Positions 39,989-49,111 of a stretch of 64,000 nt of DNA are shown here, piece by piece. The notes below the pieces were generated by a model. That model saw nothing but the letters and a program-made list of their open reading frames with translations, was not told the origin of the DNA and ran no database searches. Source of the DNA: Psychromonas sp. MME1 (GTDB lineage: Bacteria; Pseudomonadota; Gammaproteobacteria; Enterobacterales; Psychromonadaceae); NCBI RefSeq assembly GCF_041080865.1, contig NZ_CP160906.1, forward strand, positions 1,240,001 to 1,304,000. Direction: 5' to 3'. Numbering within the stretch: the stretch's first letter is position 1; every line of letters starts with the position of its first letter. The position numbers and the translations under genes are program-made.

Positions 39989-40693
39989 TTACTCGCTATC
40001 CTTAAAGCTATAACCAACGCCGCGTATGGTTTCAATGAATTGATGTTGTTCACCAATTTTTTTACGAATAGAGCGCACATGAACATCGATATTACGGTCA
40101 ACAACAATGACGTCAGTCGAATATGCATTATTCATTAATTGCTCTCGGGAAAACACTCGTCCAGGATGCGAGGCTAAAAAATGCAACAGGCGAAATTCCG
40201 TGGCCGTTAATTTTACTTTTTCACCGAGATAGGTGACCTTATGTTTATCACTATCAATGACTAATCCTGCTACAGCGATACAATCTTGCGTGTTACTACT
40301 TGATTTTTCGACACGATGCTGGCCTCGACGTAGGGTTGACTTTATACGTGCGATCAACTCCTTCGGGCTAAAGGGCTTACTGACATAATCGTCTGCGCCT
40401 AAGCCAAGCCCAAGGACAATATCGCTCTCTTCACTCTTTGCGGTTACCATGATGATGGGAATATTAGCAGTTTCAGTTTGCGAACGTAGCTGTTTGCAAA
40501 TATCTAACCCATCCATGCCGGGTAACATCAAATCAAGTAATGCGATATCGGGCAAATGGTCTCTAATTAATTGCAATCCTTGGATCCCATTACTTGCACT
40601 AACAACATCAAATCCCTCGCGTTGTAAATTGTAGGTAAGAATTTCCAATATATCGGCTTCATCCTCTACCACCACTATTTTTTGGTCAGCCAT
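39989..40693 (-). CDS. phoB: Phosphate regulon response regulator PhoB
   Basis: OmpR-family response regulator, 234 aa. The receiver has the acidic pair EDEAD, the phospho-acceptor in IALLDLMLPGMDG (about Asp53) and Lys in YVSKPFSPKEL. The C-terminal winged helix has the TEFRLLHFLASHPGRVFSREQL block and ends with the RGVGYSF motif. It activates pst and other Pho genes on phosphate starvation. A matching Pho-box candidate lies 44-61 bases upstream, suggesting autoregulation. Confidence 0.96.
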   Translation of the reverse strand: MADQKIVVVEDEADILEILTYNLQREGFDVVSASNGIQGLQLIRDHLPDIALLDLMLPGMDGLDICKQLRSQTETANIPIIMVTAKSEESDIVLGLGLGADDYVSKPFSPKELIARIKSTLRRGQHRVEKSSSNTQDCIAVAGLVIDSDKHKVTYLGEKVKLTATEFRLLHFLASHPGRVFSREQLMNNAYSTDVIVVDRNIDVHVRSIRKKIGEQHQFIETIRGVGYSFKDSE

Positions 40694-40736
40694 AATTATC
40701 CTATATAAATATATTTACCTAGGATAATACAGTTAT

Positions 40737-40754
40737 ATAAAGAAAATATTAAGA
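40737..40754 (-). promoter_or_regulatory. Candidate Pho box upstream of phoB
   Basis: On the minus strand TCTTAAT-ATTT-TCTTTAT has the 7-4-7 repeat layout and closely matches the pstS candidate. It lies about 44 bases before the phoB ATG. Support comes from the two sites agreeing with each other; the consensus is not that of E. coli. Confidence 0.5.
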
Positions 40755-40813
40755 AATATGAATTAACAAAAATACCATTTACAATAATAACTTATCCACA
40801 AACAAGGGAAATT

Positions 40814-41749
40814 ATGCACGAACAGCCTATCAGTCACATTTTGGCGACCTCACCAATGCAGTTGGTTAGCTTGGAAGGTTTTGATTTTTATATCAAACGC
40901 GATGATCTACTTAATCAACATTTTTCGGGTAACAAAGCGCGCAAATTCAGCTATTTCTTAGAAAATAATTTTTCAGCTATTAAGCGCATTATTGGCCACG
41001 GCTCTGCACAGGCAAACTCCCTCTACTCCTTAGCGGCACTGGCAAAAATAAAAGGCTGGCAATTAGACTTTTATGTCAGCCATATTGCACCATGGCTAAA
41101 AGAAAATCCGAATGGAAATTATCGTGCGGCACTTGCACTGGGCGCGAATGTCATCGAAGTCGATAAGCGTGAACTGCAACAATATGCCAACCTTGACTGT
41201 ATGATGCGAGCACAATACGCTCACTTAAATGAAGAGACGCTATTTGTTCCCGAGGGGGGACGTTGCCAGCAAGCAAAACAAGGTGTCGGCAAACTTGCAC
41301 AGGAGATAAACACTTTTTGTCGCGAACACAAACTCAACGATCCTTTGGTCATGTTACCCTCTGGTACTGGTACTACCTCTCTCTTTTTGCAAGCCGCATT
41401 ACCTTATCAAGTCGTCACTTGTGCCTGCGTCGGCGATACAGACTATTTACGCAGTCAATTTGCAGAGCTAGAAGTCAATTGCGAATACTGGCCAACTATT
41501 TTACAAACCGAGAAAAAATATCACTTTGGCAAACTGTACCCCGAATTTTATACTATGTGGCAAAAAGCTAAACAACAAACTGGCATTGAATTTGATTTAT
41601 TATATGACCCACTAGGGTGGTTAACACTGTTGGATTATTTACATGAGCATGGGCAAAACCGACCGGTTATTTATATACACCAAGGTGGACTCGTTGGTAA
41701 TGAAAGCATGCTACCACGCTATACAAGAAAATACCCTGCAGGTAGATAA
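40814..41749 (+). CDS. PLP-dependent ACC deaminase / D-cysteine desulfhydrase family protein
   Basis: Fold-type II PLP enzyme of 311 aa. The cofactor lysine lies in FSGNKARKF (about residue 45) and the phosphate-binding loop in LPSGTGTTSLFL. This group includes 1-aminocyclopropane-1-carboxylate deaminase and D-cysteine desulfhydrase, which release ammonia plus an oxoacid or sulfide. The sequence does not settle the substrate, and marine gammaproteobacterial members are often annotated as ACC deaminase without test. It stands alone, divergent from phoB. Confidence 0.82.
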   Translation: MHEQPISHILATSPMQLVSLEGFDFYIKRDDLLNQHFSGNKARKFSYFLENNFSAIKRIIGHGSAQANSLYSLAALAKIKGWQLDFYVSHIAPWLKENPNGNYRAALALGANVIEVDKRELQQYANLDCMMRAQYAHLNEETLFVPEGGRCQQAKQGVGKLAQEINTFCREHKLNDPLVMLPSGTGTTSLFLQAALPYQVVTCACVGDTDYLRSQFAELEVNCEYWPTILQTEKKYHFGKLYPEFYTMWQKAKQQTGIEFDLLYDPLGWLTLLDYLHEHGQNRPVIYIHQGGLVGNESMLPRYTRKYPAGR

Positions 41750-41833
41750 CCGTAAAATATTTTACCAATATTAGGCATTCATTTAATATGCTGATATTGT
41801 GCACCGAAAAACAACAATCATAGGAGATAATAA

Positions 41834-42940
41834 GTGCCATACTTTGATTTAAAAGAGAAACGAATTGCGTTTCACGTGATAGATTTAGCCATTAAGCTGG
41901 TTGTATTATACGCCATCGCGGCATGGTGCTTTGGGATCATATCCCCTTTTATTTCGCCAATACTGTGGGCGATGATAATCGCTGTGGCGATATACCCCTT
42001 GCACCAAAAATTAACGAAACTCTTCAATGGTAAGGAAGGACGCGCTGCAACTTGTTTTGCCTTAATCACGATTACGCTTATCATGATCCCAACTGTTTTA
42101 GCCACGGGCTCTATATTTGATTCGATTAAATCGATATCTACCCTATTAATTAATGGTAATTTACAAGTACCAGCCCCGAGTCAATCAATAGCCGAATGGC
42201 CACTTGTTGGCGATAAAGTCTATGATTTTTGGCTACTTGCTTCGCAAAATTTAGAATCGGCTTTAATTAAAATCGAGCCGCAACTCGGTCAGCTAGGCAA
42301 ACAATTGATTGGCTTAACAGTCAGTGGTGGTCTGGTTATTTTACAATTTATATTTGCAGTGATTGTAGCAGCGATGCTACTCGCTCATTCTAAATCGGCT
42401 CAGTCTGCCGCTAAACAAATTGCCAACCGCCTTGCTGGCGAACAGGGCCATAATTACGTAGCACTGGCAGCGGCGACCATCAAAAGTGTTGCCCAAGGGG
42501 TACTTGGCATTGCCTGTATTCAAGCGATCTTTGCGGCATTAGGCTTAGTTATCATGGGCGTCCCCTTTGCAGGAGTTTGGACCCTTATCGTTTTATTCCT
42601 TGCTATAGTGCAGTTACCGCCAATCCTTATATTAGGCCCAATCATCGCCTATGTGTTTTCCGTTTCACCGGGAACAGAAGCGGTTATTTTTGCAGTTTGG
42701 TGTGTGATCGTCAGTGGCAGTGATACTTTCTTAAAACCCTTATTGCTTGGACGGGGTGTCGATGTACCAATGATTGTTATCTTAATGGGCGCTATCGGCG
42801 GCATGTTAATGTCTGGGATTATTGGTTTATTTGTCGGCGCAGTGGTCTTGAGTGTTGGCTATAAGCTACTACTTGAATGGTTATCGCATTACAAATCTGA
42901 GAGTGAAAAAATTGCATCGCTAAGTGAAATCGAAAAATAA
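41834..42940 (+). CDS. ydiK: AI-2E family permease (YdiK-like)
   Basis: Polytopic membrane protein of 368 aa with about eight helices, AI-2E/UPF0118 family. Typical blocks are PFISPILWAMIIAVAIYPLH near the N-terminus and the C-terminal GAIGGMLMSGIIGLFVGAVVL. Some relatives export autoinducer-2 (TqsA) and others exchange Na+/H+; the substrate here is unknown. It starts at GTG 41834 with AGGAGATAATAA upstream. A terminator hairpin follows at 42961-42996. Confidence 0.85.
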   Translation: MPYFDLKEKRIAFHVIDLAIKLVVLYAIAAWCFGIISPFISPILWAMIIAVAIYPLHQKLTKLFNGKEGRAATCFALITITLIMIPTVLATGSIFDSIKSISTLLINGNLQVPAPSQSIAEWPLVGDKVYDFWLLASQNLESALIKIEPQLGQLGKQLIGLTVSGGLVILQFIFAVIVAAMLLAHSKSAQSAAKQIANRLAGEQGHNYVALAAATIKSVAQGVLGIACIQAIFAALGLVIMGVPFAGVWTLIVLFLAIVQLPPILILGPIIAYVFSVSPGTEAVIFAVWCVIVSGSDTFLKPLLLGRGVDVPMIVILMGAIGGMLMSGIIGLFVGAVVLSVGYKLLLEWLSHYKSESEKIASLSEIEK

Positions 42941-42960
42941 CGGTTAATCTCTACGTCTAT

Positions 42961-43000
42961 TATAGACACTTAATCTATTCTTGATAAGTGTCTATATCTT
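42961..43000 (+). terminator. Terminator between ydiK and cbpA
   Basis: TATAGACACTTA (42961-42972) is the exact reverse complement of 42985-42996. TCTT follows on the + strand. It lies 21 bases after the ydiK stop and 10 bases before the end of convergent cbpA, so it may serve both. Confidence 0.7.
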
Positions 43001-43009
43001 TACCAATAA

Positions 43010-43867
43010 TTATTGGAAAGTCTCCGCAAGTTGACGAATCAACTCCTCTTGTTGTGCCGTTAATGTCTCGGGCGTCTCGACCACCACTTCATATATTAAG
43101 TCCCCGACTAGATGACTTTTCATCGGTTTAACCCCTTTACCTTTAATACGGAACTTTTTCCCTGTCTGTGTCCCCTTGGGTATTTTAAGGTTAATATACC
43201 CATCAAGAGTTGGCGCTTTTAATGTCCCCCCTAGTGCGGCCGTAGGGAAGCTCATCTTAACGAAACAGTGCAGATCGGCACCATTGCGTTGAAAATCAGG
43301 ATCTTGATTAATTGATATCTGAATTAACAGATCCCCCTTGGGCCCACCAAAGACCCCCTCTTCGCCTTTACCTGTTATTCTAACACTTTGCCCTTCATCA
43401 ATGCCCTGTGGAATAGTGACTTTTAATGCCTTATCGGTATTAGGGAATTTAACTTCTTTTTGACAACCATTAATAGCCTCACGCAGCGATAGATTAATCC
43501 GATAGCGTAAATCCGCTCCTTTTTCGGCTCTTGGTCGATGCTGATCCCTAAACATATTGGCAAAAAAATCGTTAAAATCACCCTGTCCATTTTGGAAGCC
43601 CCCCATATCGGATTGGTTAAATCCATGACCATGTGAGCGGAACTGATTCCCCTGAAAGCCAAAATCGTCATACTCTTGGCGCTTGTCTTCGTCGGACAAG
43701 ATTTCATAGGCCGCTTGCGCTTCCTTAAATTTTTCTTCTAACTGCGTGTTACCCTTGGTACGATCAGGGTGATATTGCATAGCCAACTTTTTGTAGGCTT
43801 TTTTGATCTCTTTATGGGTTGCATTTTTATCAACCCCTAACACTTCATAATAATCACGTTTAGTCAT
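43010..43867 (-). CDS. cbpA: CbpA-like DnaJ-domain co-chaperone
   Basis: Type II J-protein of 285 aa. The N-terminal J domain (residues 4-68) has the HPD motif in [10 protein letters not shown] short Gly/Phe/Gln-rich linker (about 69-110) follows, then two C-terminal substrate-binding beta domains (about 115-275). There is no zinc-finger region, which separates it from DnaJ. CbpA-type proteins stimulate DnaK and bind curved DNA. The usual partner cbpM is not adjacent. Confidence 0.88.
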   Translation of the reverse strand: MTKRDYYEVLGVDKNATHKEIKKAYKKLAMQYHPDRTKGNTQLEEKFKEAQAAYEILSDEDKRQEYDDFGFQGNQFRSHGHGFNQSDMGGFQNGQGDFNDFFANMFRDQHRPRAEKGADLRYRINLSLREAINGCQKEVKFPNTDKALKVTIPQGIDEGQSVRITGKGEEGVFGGPKGDLLIQISINQDPDFQRNGADLHCFVKMSFPTAALGGTLKAPTLDGYINLKIPKGTQTGKKFRIKGKGVKPMKSHLVGDLIYEVVVETPETLTAQQEELIRQLAETFQ

Positions 43868-43908
43868 TATATTTTCCTTAATTACAAGACCGACTCTTGC
43901 GTATTTTT

Positions 43909-44835
43909 TTATTTTATTAAGTAATCAAGAGCTGACGTAATAGCGGCAACTTGTGCATCGATGCATATTGCAGGGGAGGCTGTTGCACTATCGGGATAAA
44001 CTTCCGTTGTCGTACAGTAGGGGGCGTCACTAAATCCAGCACACAACCCTAGTTTTTTACAAGCATAGTTTATTACACCATATTGGGTAGTAGGCTCACC
44101 GATAATCAAACCGTCTTTGTCCGCGGCTGCAATATGGGTAATACTTTTAACACCTTGAATAATCGCCGCCTGAAAAGCATCTACTGGTTTTTCACTATCT
44201 CCAACTAAATAAAAGCCATCAGGGATATCCCAAATACTGTGTTGCACCGCATCCCGTGCCGACAAAGCGGGTCTAAAAACGGTGTTATCGGTATCGGTTG
44301 TTTCATGCAAATCGATATGCGCGGTGATGCTGCTTTCCATTGCAACGAGATAATCCATCAGGGCTTGCGATTCTTGACAATCACTACTTTGACAAAATGA
44401 ACGGTTAGGATCAAGCGCCATAGGATTCCAACGATTAATTGTTTCATATCCCCAAGGACTAACACAGGGGGCAATGATAAAATTAAAATGAGGAGTGTAA
44501 GTCAATAGGCTAGTTTCAATAAATTTCAGTGCCCCTAATACGCCACTAGTTTCATAACCATGAACGCCACCTGTAATTAAAATAGTGGCTTTATCACCGT
44601 GCCATTGCGCACTTTTAACAATATAGAGTGGGTAGCGTAAATCATCATAGGAAAGTGTCCCATACTGCTCACAAACAAATTGCTTATCGGCTATTGCAGC
44701 CATTATTTTTAACTTATCTACAACATCACTTTGGTATGAACGTTGGATTTGCTGCTGTTGCAACCAAGCTTCGCGCTCTACTTGGCCCCACTTTTGAGAA
44801 CTACTTATTTTTTTTTCTTGTTTTGCGCTTTTCAT
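43909..44835 (-). CDS. M14-family zinc carboxypeptidase-like protein
   Basis: Metallocarboxypeptidase-fold protein of about 308 aa. The zinc ligands are visible: [12 protein letters not shown] (HxxE), the later [12 protein letters not shown] (His) and a fold-typical DPNRSFCQ (Asn-Arg substrate site). No signal peptide is obvious at the preferred start MKSAKQEKK (44835); an upstream in-frame ATG at 44895 would add 20 residues. The physiological substrate is unknown, either a peptide or an N-acyl amino acid. Confidence 0.78.
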   Translation of the reverse strand: MKSAKQEKKISSSQKWGQVEREAWLQQQQIQRSYQSDVVDKLKIMAAIADKQFVCEQYGTLSYDDLRYPLYIVKSAQWHGDKATILITGGVHGYETSGVLGALKFIETSLLTYTPHFNFIIAPCVSPWGYETINRWNPMALDPNRSFCQSSDCQESQALMDYLVAMESSITAHIDLHETTDTDNTVFRPALSARDAVQHSIWDIPDGFYLVGDSEKPVDAFQAAIIQGVKSITHIAAADKDGLIIGEPTTQYGVINYACKKLGLCAGFSDAPYCTTTEVYPDSATASPAICIDAQVAAITSALDYLIK

Positions 44836-44949
44836 ATAACGACCTGCTGTGTTTATAAATTCTGATGTATAAAACGCTAAACAACGGATTAACAATGCGT
44901 TAACATCTATACTATCTATTATTCAATCATATACGGAGTGTAAAATAGA

Positions 44950-45426
44950 ATGGACAAACAACAAAGAGATATCACCTTGCGATTTCTAGCTGAGCCGCAG
45001 GATGTTAATTTTGGTGGTAAAGTGCATGGTGGTGCGGTTATGAAATGGATTGATTTAGCAGCCTATGCTTGTGCCGCGGGATGGAGTGGCAGATATTGTG
45101 TCACCGCCTATGCAGGCGGAATCCGTTTTGTTTCACCAATTCAAGTTGGCAGTTTGGTAGAGGTAAATGCAAAAATTGTTTATACAGGTAATTCATCTAT
45201 GCACATTGCCATCAAAGTTTGTGCTTGCGATCCTAAATTATTAAATCGCAGTTTAACAACACATTGTATCGTTGTGATGGTTGCTGTTGATGAAACAGGC
45301 AACACAGCCAAAGTACCCCAATGGTCTCCTGTGAGTGATGATGATAAACGACAACATGAAGCGATCATTAAATTGATGGAAATGCGCAAAACAATAGGGG
45401 AAGAGATGCAAGCTTTTGTTAATTAA
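44950..45426 (+). CDS. Acyl-CoA thioesterase, YciA/BACH-type hotdog
   Basis: Single hotdog-domain thioesterase of 158 aa. The signature FGGKVHGGAVMKWIDLAAYACA (positions about 20-41) contains the catalytic Asp of this family. A second block, GIRFVSPIQVGSLVEVNAKI, follows. It hydrolyses acyl-CoA to fatty acid and CoA, with specificity unknown. It is divergent from the M14 gene and is followed by a short hairpin at 45518-45537. Confidence 0.88.
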   Translation: MDKQQRDITLRFLAEPQDVNFGGKVHGGAVMKWIDLAAYACAAGWSGRYCVTAYAGGIRFVSPIQVGSLVEVNAKIVYTGNSSMHIAIKVCACDPKLLNRSLTTHCIVVMVAVDETGNTAKVPQWSPVSDDDKRQHEAIIKLMEMRKTIGEEMQAFVN

Positions 45427-45517
45427 TATATATATTAACAAGGCAACATGGCGTTCAAAATTTTACATCTAAGAGATTTATTAGCTATCCAGCAAGCTAC
45501 TTGTATTAGGAATAAGA

Positions 45518-45545
45518 GGTAGGTAAACACACCTATCCTTTTATT
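45518..45545 (+). terminator. Terminator between thioesterase and thiQ
   Basis: GGTAGGT (45518-45524) pairs with ACCTATC (45531-45537), with one G-T pair. CTTTTATTTT follows. It lies between two convergent genes. Confidence 0.6.
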
Positions 45546-45548
45546 TTA

Positions 45549-46250
45549 CTAACTCACTTGCAAATATTTTTGGATGGCAAGATTACTATTGTTCTCATTT
45601 AACATGGCGATTTTATCCATGCTCATAACTTGCCCGTCTTCAATAAAAATGTAATCATCGGCAATCGCTAAAGCATCGCCAATATGGTGAGTCACCATTA
45701 CGATAGTGGTATGGTTTATCTCAGCTAAATTTTTAACTATCGCGACCATCTCAGACCTCAACATCGGATCTAATGCTGAAAAAGGCTCATCTAATAACAA
45801 TAATGGTTTATCTTGCACAAAGCAGCGCGCTAATGCTACGCGCTGTTTCTGTCCACCAGATAGTTCATCGGGAAAACGTTCTAAAAGCGTATCTATAGAT
45901 AACTTTCCAGCAATCGCGACGATACGCGCTTTATGCAGTGCCGTCAGTCGCAAACGGACATCTAAACCGAGTCCAATATTATCAAGCACCGATAGATGCG
46001 AAAATAGATTCTGCTCTTGAAATAAAATGGATAAGGGGCGTAAATGGGGAGGCGTTGTATTAACCGTTTTACCTGATAGCTCAATCGTGCCACTACTCGG
46101 TTCAATAAATCCAGCGGCTAAATTAAGTAAGGTACTTTTACCCGCCCCGCTTCCCCCTAGTACAGCAACGATTCGCCCCTTTGCAAGGGTAAAGTCAAAA
46201 TGAAAAGTTTGCTGTTCATAATAATAGGTTACATTGTTGAATTTAATCAT
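45549..46250 (-). CDS. thiQ: Thiamine ABC transporter ATP-binding protein ThiQ
   Basis: ThiQ ATPase of 233 aa. Walker A GGSGAGKST, signature LSGGQKQRVALAR, Walker B LLLLDEPFSALDP and H-loop VTHHIGDA are present. The LSILFQEQNLFSHL Q-loop is typical. It powers thiamine and thiamine pyrophosphate import with ThiB and ThiP. It is last in thiB-thiP-thiQ, 42 bases after thiP. Confidence 0.95.
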   Translation of the reverse strand: MIKFNNVTYYYEQQTFHFDFTLAKGRIVAVLGGSGAGKSTLLNLAAGFIEPSSGTIELSGKTVNTTPPHLRPLSILFQEQNLFSHLSVLDNIGLGLDVRLRLTALHKARIVAIAGKLSIDTLLERFPDELSGGQKQRVALARCFVQDKPLLLLDEPFSALDPMLRSEMVAIVKNLAEINHTTIVMVTHHIGDALAIADDYIFIEDGQVMSMDKIAMLNENNSNLAIQKYLQVS

Positions 46251-46292
46251 AAAATTAGCCTGAGTATGAAATGCGAATTGGTGATATTTTCA

Positions 46293-47894
46293 TTATTTTT
46301 TTAACGACAATTTTTCTATCACTGAAAAAACACCCACACTGATTAATAATAAAAACAAGGCAATGACTGCAGCCGATTGCATCTGATAGCTGCCTAATAA
46401 TTGCAATAAATACAAAGGCAGTGTTTTAAAATCTTGGCTGCCAAAGAGCGCGATTGCACTTAGGTCACCAATGGATAATACAAAACTAATGGAAAAAGCA
46501 TGAATAAATGGCCTTTTGATCGCTCGCCACTCGATAATTTTAAATCGCGACCAGCCATCAATACCTAAACTTGCACAGAGCATGTCATATTGCTGCGCAA
46601 TTTGAAACATCGGCTGTGCTAATGTTTTTAACGCATAGGGAAGCGCCATTAACGCATTAACCAGCATCACAACAATAATCGCTAAACTAAACATATCACT
46701 ACTATTACGTAATAGTAAAAATAACCCCGTGCTGATCACGATCCCCGGGGTAACAAGGATTAAACTCGCTATCATCTCAATTTTATCGGCGCGTTTATTT
46801 AACCCCCTAGTGCGCCAAAAACGGCTACAAATTAAAATAAAGGTAGCCGCGAATAACGCTAAAAATGCAGCAAATAGAGCAATTATTAGGGAGTTAAATA
46901 GCGCTTTCCAAAACTGAGTATCGCTAATAACATGAAGGATTTGGTGATTCAAACCACTGATCACGACCATTAGAAGTGGTGGCACGACTAACAATATAAC
47001 GGCAACGATCCAAAAGCGATCCCAGTATTTAGATGAACAGGTATCATTAAATAACTGTATTGCGAGGTTGTCACCACGATTACTCAATGGTAATGGTCGT
47101 GAAATGCGTTGTACAAACAGTAAAATGACACTGCATAGAAGTATTTGCCATAACGCCAGTAATGCCCCTGCTTGTAAATCGAAATCAAATTTAATCGCTT
47201 GATAAATGGCTAGCTCTATTGTCGTTGATTTAGGGCCACCGCCTAATGCCATGACCGTCGCGAAACTGGTAAAGCAGAGCATAAAGACTAATCCAGCGAC
47301 GTGGGGAAGTTGCTGACGCATGGTTGGCCACTCTACAATACGAAACTTCTGCCAATTAAAAAGCCCTAAATGGGCAGCTAATTTATGTTGCTGTATGGGG
47401 ATAGAATGCAGTGATTGTAATAATAATCGCGTGGCAAAGGGTAAATTAAAAAACAGATGAGCCAGTAAAATGCCATTGAGCCCATAAATCGAAAACGGTA
47501 AACGTTGATCGATATGCTGTAACAGGCTTGCCAATAATCCACTATTGCCATAAATAGCTAGTATGCCAAACACCCCGACCAACACAGGCAGCACCAACGT
47601 CGTTGCAAACAATTTTAATAATAATGATTTACCAAAAAAATGACGCCGTGATAACGCATGCGAGACGGGAATAGCCAAACCGACACTCAATAGCGTTGAT
47701 AAAAATGCCTGATAAAAACTAAAAGCGGTGATATGGCGGTAATAGGCATCAACAAATAAGACGCTAATATTTATATCTAAGGGATAGAATAATAATGCCG
47801 ACACCGCGGTGACGATAAAAGTGAATACAAGCCCAGCAATGAAAAGGCCGGGCCATGTTTTATGGTGAATTAAAATAACAGATAACCGCTTAAT
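46293..47894 (-). CDS. thiP: Thiamine ABC transporter permease ThiP, probable AUU start
   Basis: Fused two-half permease with about 12 helices; two EAA-type loops appear (HLGLFNWQKFRIVEWP and SLGIDGWSRFKIIEWR). The first canonical start, GTG 47804, gives 503 aa and cuts through the first membrane helix. The frame is open a further 30 codons upstream and encodes KTWPGLFIAGLVFTFI, which matches the first helix of E. coli ThiP (536 aa). The only likely start there is ATT at 47894, overlapping the thiB stop as ATTAA, giving 533 aa. Translation coupling from thiB is inferred. No ATG, GTG or TTG lies in the extension. Confidence 0.85.
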   Translation of the reverse strand: MKRLSVILIHHKTWPGLFIAGLVFTFIVTAVSALLFYPLDINISVLFVDAYYRHITAFSFYQAFLSTLLSVGLAIPVSHALSRRHFFGKSLLLKLFATTLVLPVLVGVFGILAIYGNSGLLASLLQHIDQRLPFSIYGLNGILLAHLFFNLPFATRLLLQSLHSIPIQQHKLAAHLGLFNWQKFRIVEWPTMRQQLPHVAGLVFMLCFTSFATVMALGGGPKSTTIELAIYQAIKFDFDLQAGALLALWQILLCSVILLFVQRISRPLPLSNRGDNLAIQLFNDTCSSKYWDRFWIVAVILLVVPPLLMVVISGLNHQILHVISDTQFWKALFNSLIIALFAAFLALFAATFILICSRFWRTRGLNKRADKIEMIASLILVTPGIVISTGLFLLLRNSSDMFSLAIIVVMLVNALMALPYALKTLAQPMFQIAQQYDMLCASLGIDGWSRFKIIEWRAIKRPFIHAFSISFVLSIGDLSAIALFGSQDFKTLPLYLLQLLGSYQMQSAAVIALFLLLISVGVFSVIEKLSLKK

Positions 47895-48876
47895 TGATTA
47901 ACGCATTTTGCCATTCTCGAATCCATAATTTACGGTTTTCTTCAATTGCTTCGCCAGAAAGTGATAAGGATTTAGTTGGCACCATGAGTTGACTAAACTC
48001 GCTTGGTAACGCTACGTTGGTAACCGGATACATCCAGTTGCCCGTTGCAATAACTGATTGGAATGGTTCACTGAGTATAAATGCCATAAACTGTTCAGCC
48101 AATACCGGGTTATGTGTGCTTTTCACTTTAGCTGCCACTTCGATTTGCATGTAATGCCCTTCAGCAAAATCAGCACTCACATACTGATCGTTCTGCTCGG
48201 CAATGAGATGATAGGCGGGTGATGTCGTATAGGAGAGCACCATATCGGCTTCACCATTTAAAAACATATTATAAGCTTCTGACCACCCCTTGGTTACCGT
48301 GACGGTTTTTTTCGCAAGCTTAGACCATGCAGCGGCTGCTTTATCGCCATAAATCGATTTAACCCATAGCATTAACCCTTGACCCGGTGTTGAAGTGCGT
48401 GGATCTTGATAGATAATACGCAGCTTATTTTCACTATCGACCAGCTCCGCCAAGCTTTTTGGTGGATTTTGCATTTTTTGTTTATCATAAACAAAGGCGA
48501 AGTAACCATAATCAAAGGGTACAAAGGTTTTATCTGACCAACCACCCGGTACAATCACGTCAGCACTATCGACCTGATGTTCCATTAATAGCCCTGTTTG
48601 CTTGGCTGCTGCAATTAAACTGTCATCTAACCCTAAGATAATGTCTGCCTTGCTATTCTTTCCCTCTAAACGTAACCGATTCAAAATAGAAACGCCATCA
48701 TCAACGGTTACAAACTGCAATTCACAGTCACATTGCTTTTCAAATGCGCTTTTTATTTTAGGGCCGGGACCCCAATCTGAAGCAAATGAATCATAGGTAT
48801 AAACAACTAATTTATCAGCGATTGCTGGCATTGCGAACAGGGTTGAAATCGCCATTAAGGCAAGTGTTTTTTTCAC
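47890..48876 (-). CDS. thiB: Thiamine-binding periplasmic protein ThiB
   Basis: Periplasmic thiamine/TPP-binding protein of about 328 aa. The signal peptide ends AMPAIA-D, followed by the family opening KLVVYTYDSFASDWGPGP. Later blocks include DDGVSILNRLRLEGKNSKADIILGLD and the thiamine-cleft SEAYNMFLNGEADMVLSYTTSP. GTG 48876 with a correctly spaced GGAG is preferred over the ATG four codons upstream, which has no ribosome site. The operon is preceded by a TPP riboswitch at 48953-49041. Confidence 0.93.
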   Translation of the reverse strand: MKKTLALMAISTLFAMPAIADKLVVYTYDSFASDWGPGPKIKSAFEKQCDCELQFVTVDDGVSILNRLRLEGKNSKADIILGLDDSLIAAAKQTGLLMEHQVDSADVIVPGGWSDKTFVPFDYGYFAFVYDKQKMQNPPKSLAELVDSENKLRIIYQDPRTSTPGQGLMLWVKSIYGDKAAAAWSKLAKKTVTVTKGWSEAYNMFLNGEADMVLSYTTSPAYHLIAEQNDQYVSADFAEGHYMQIEVAAKVKSTHNPVLAEQFMAFILSEPFQSVIATGNWMYPVTNVALPSEFSQLMVPTKSLSLSGEAIEENRKLWIREWQNALIN

Positions 48877-48952
48877 TATACACTCCATATATTGTGTGGA
48901 ATAGATAGGGAATGAGGGAGGTCAAAAAGTCGTCACTAAGCACTCAAGGAAC

Positions 48953-49041
48953 AGCTCATTTCCTACGCCAGTATTATCTGGATCAGGTCTACGGGTTTTA
49001 TCATAAAGGATAATCTCAGCCTGTTAACAAGCCCCCCGATG
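48953..49041 (-). promoter_or_regulatory. TPP riboswitch (THI element) upstream of thiBPQ
   Basis: On the minus strand the aptamer core is clear: GGCTTG then CAGGCTGAGA (the CUGAGA box), ACCCGTAGACCTGATC (the ACCnnnGAACCUGAUC-like element), then CAGATAATACTGGCGTAGGAA. These match the conserved THI-box strings in order and spacing. It lies about 77 bases before thiB. Binding of thiamine pyrophosphate would reduce expression of the importer (known for this class). Confidence 0.93.
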
Positions 49042-49111
49042 AGAATCGCTATTATATACCTTAAGTCGATAAATAATAGCAATCGCGCTGATTTTATTCT
49101 GCTTTAACGTT

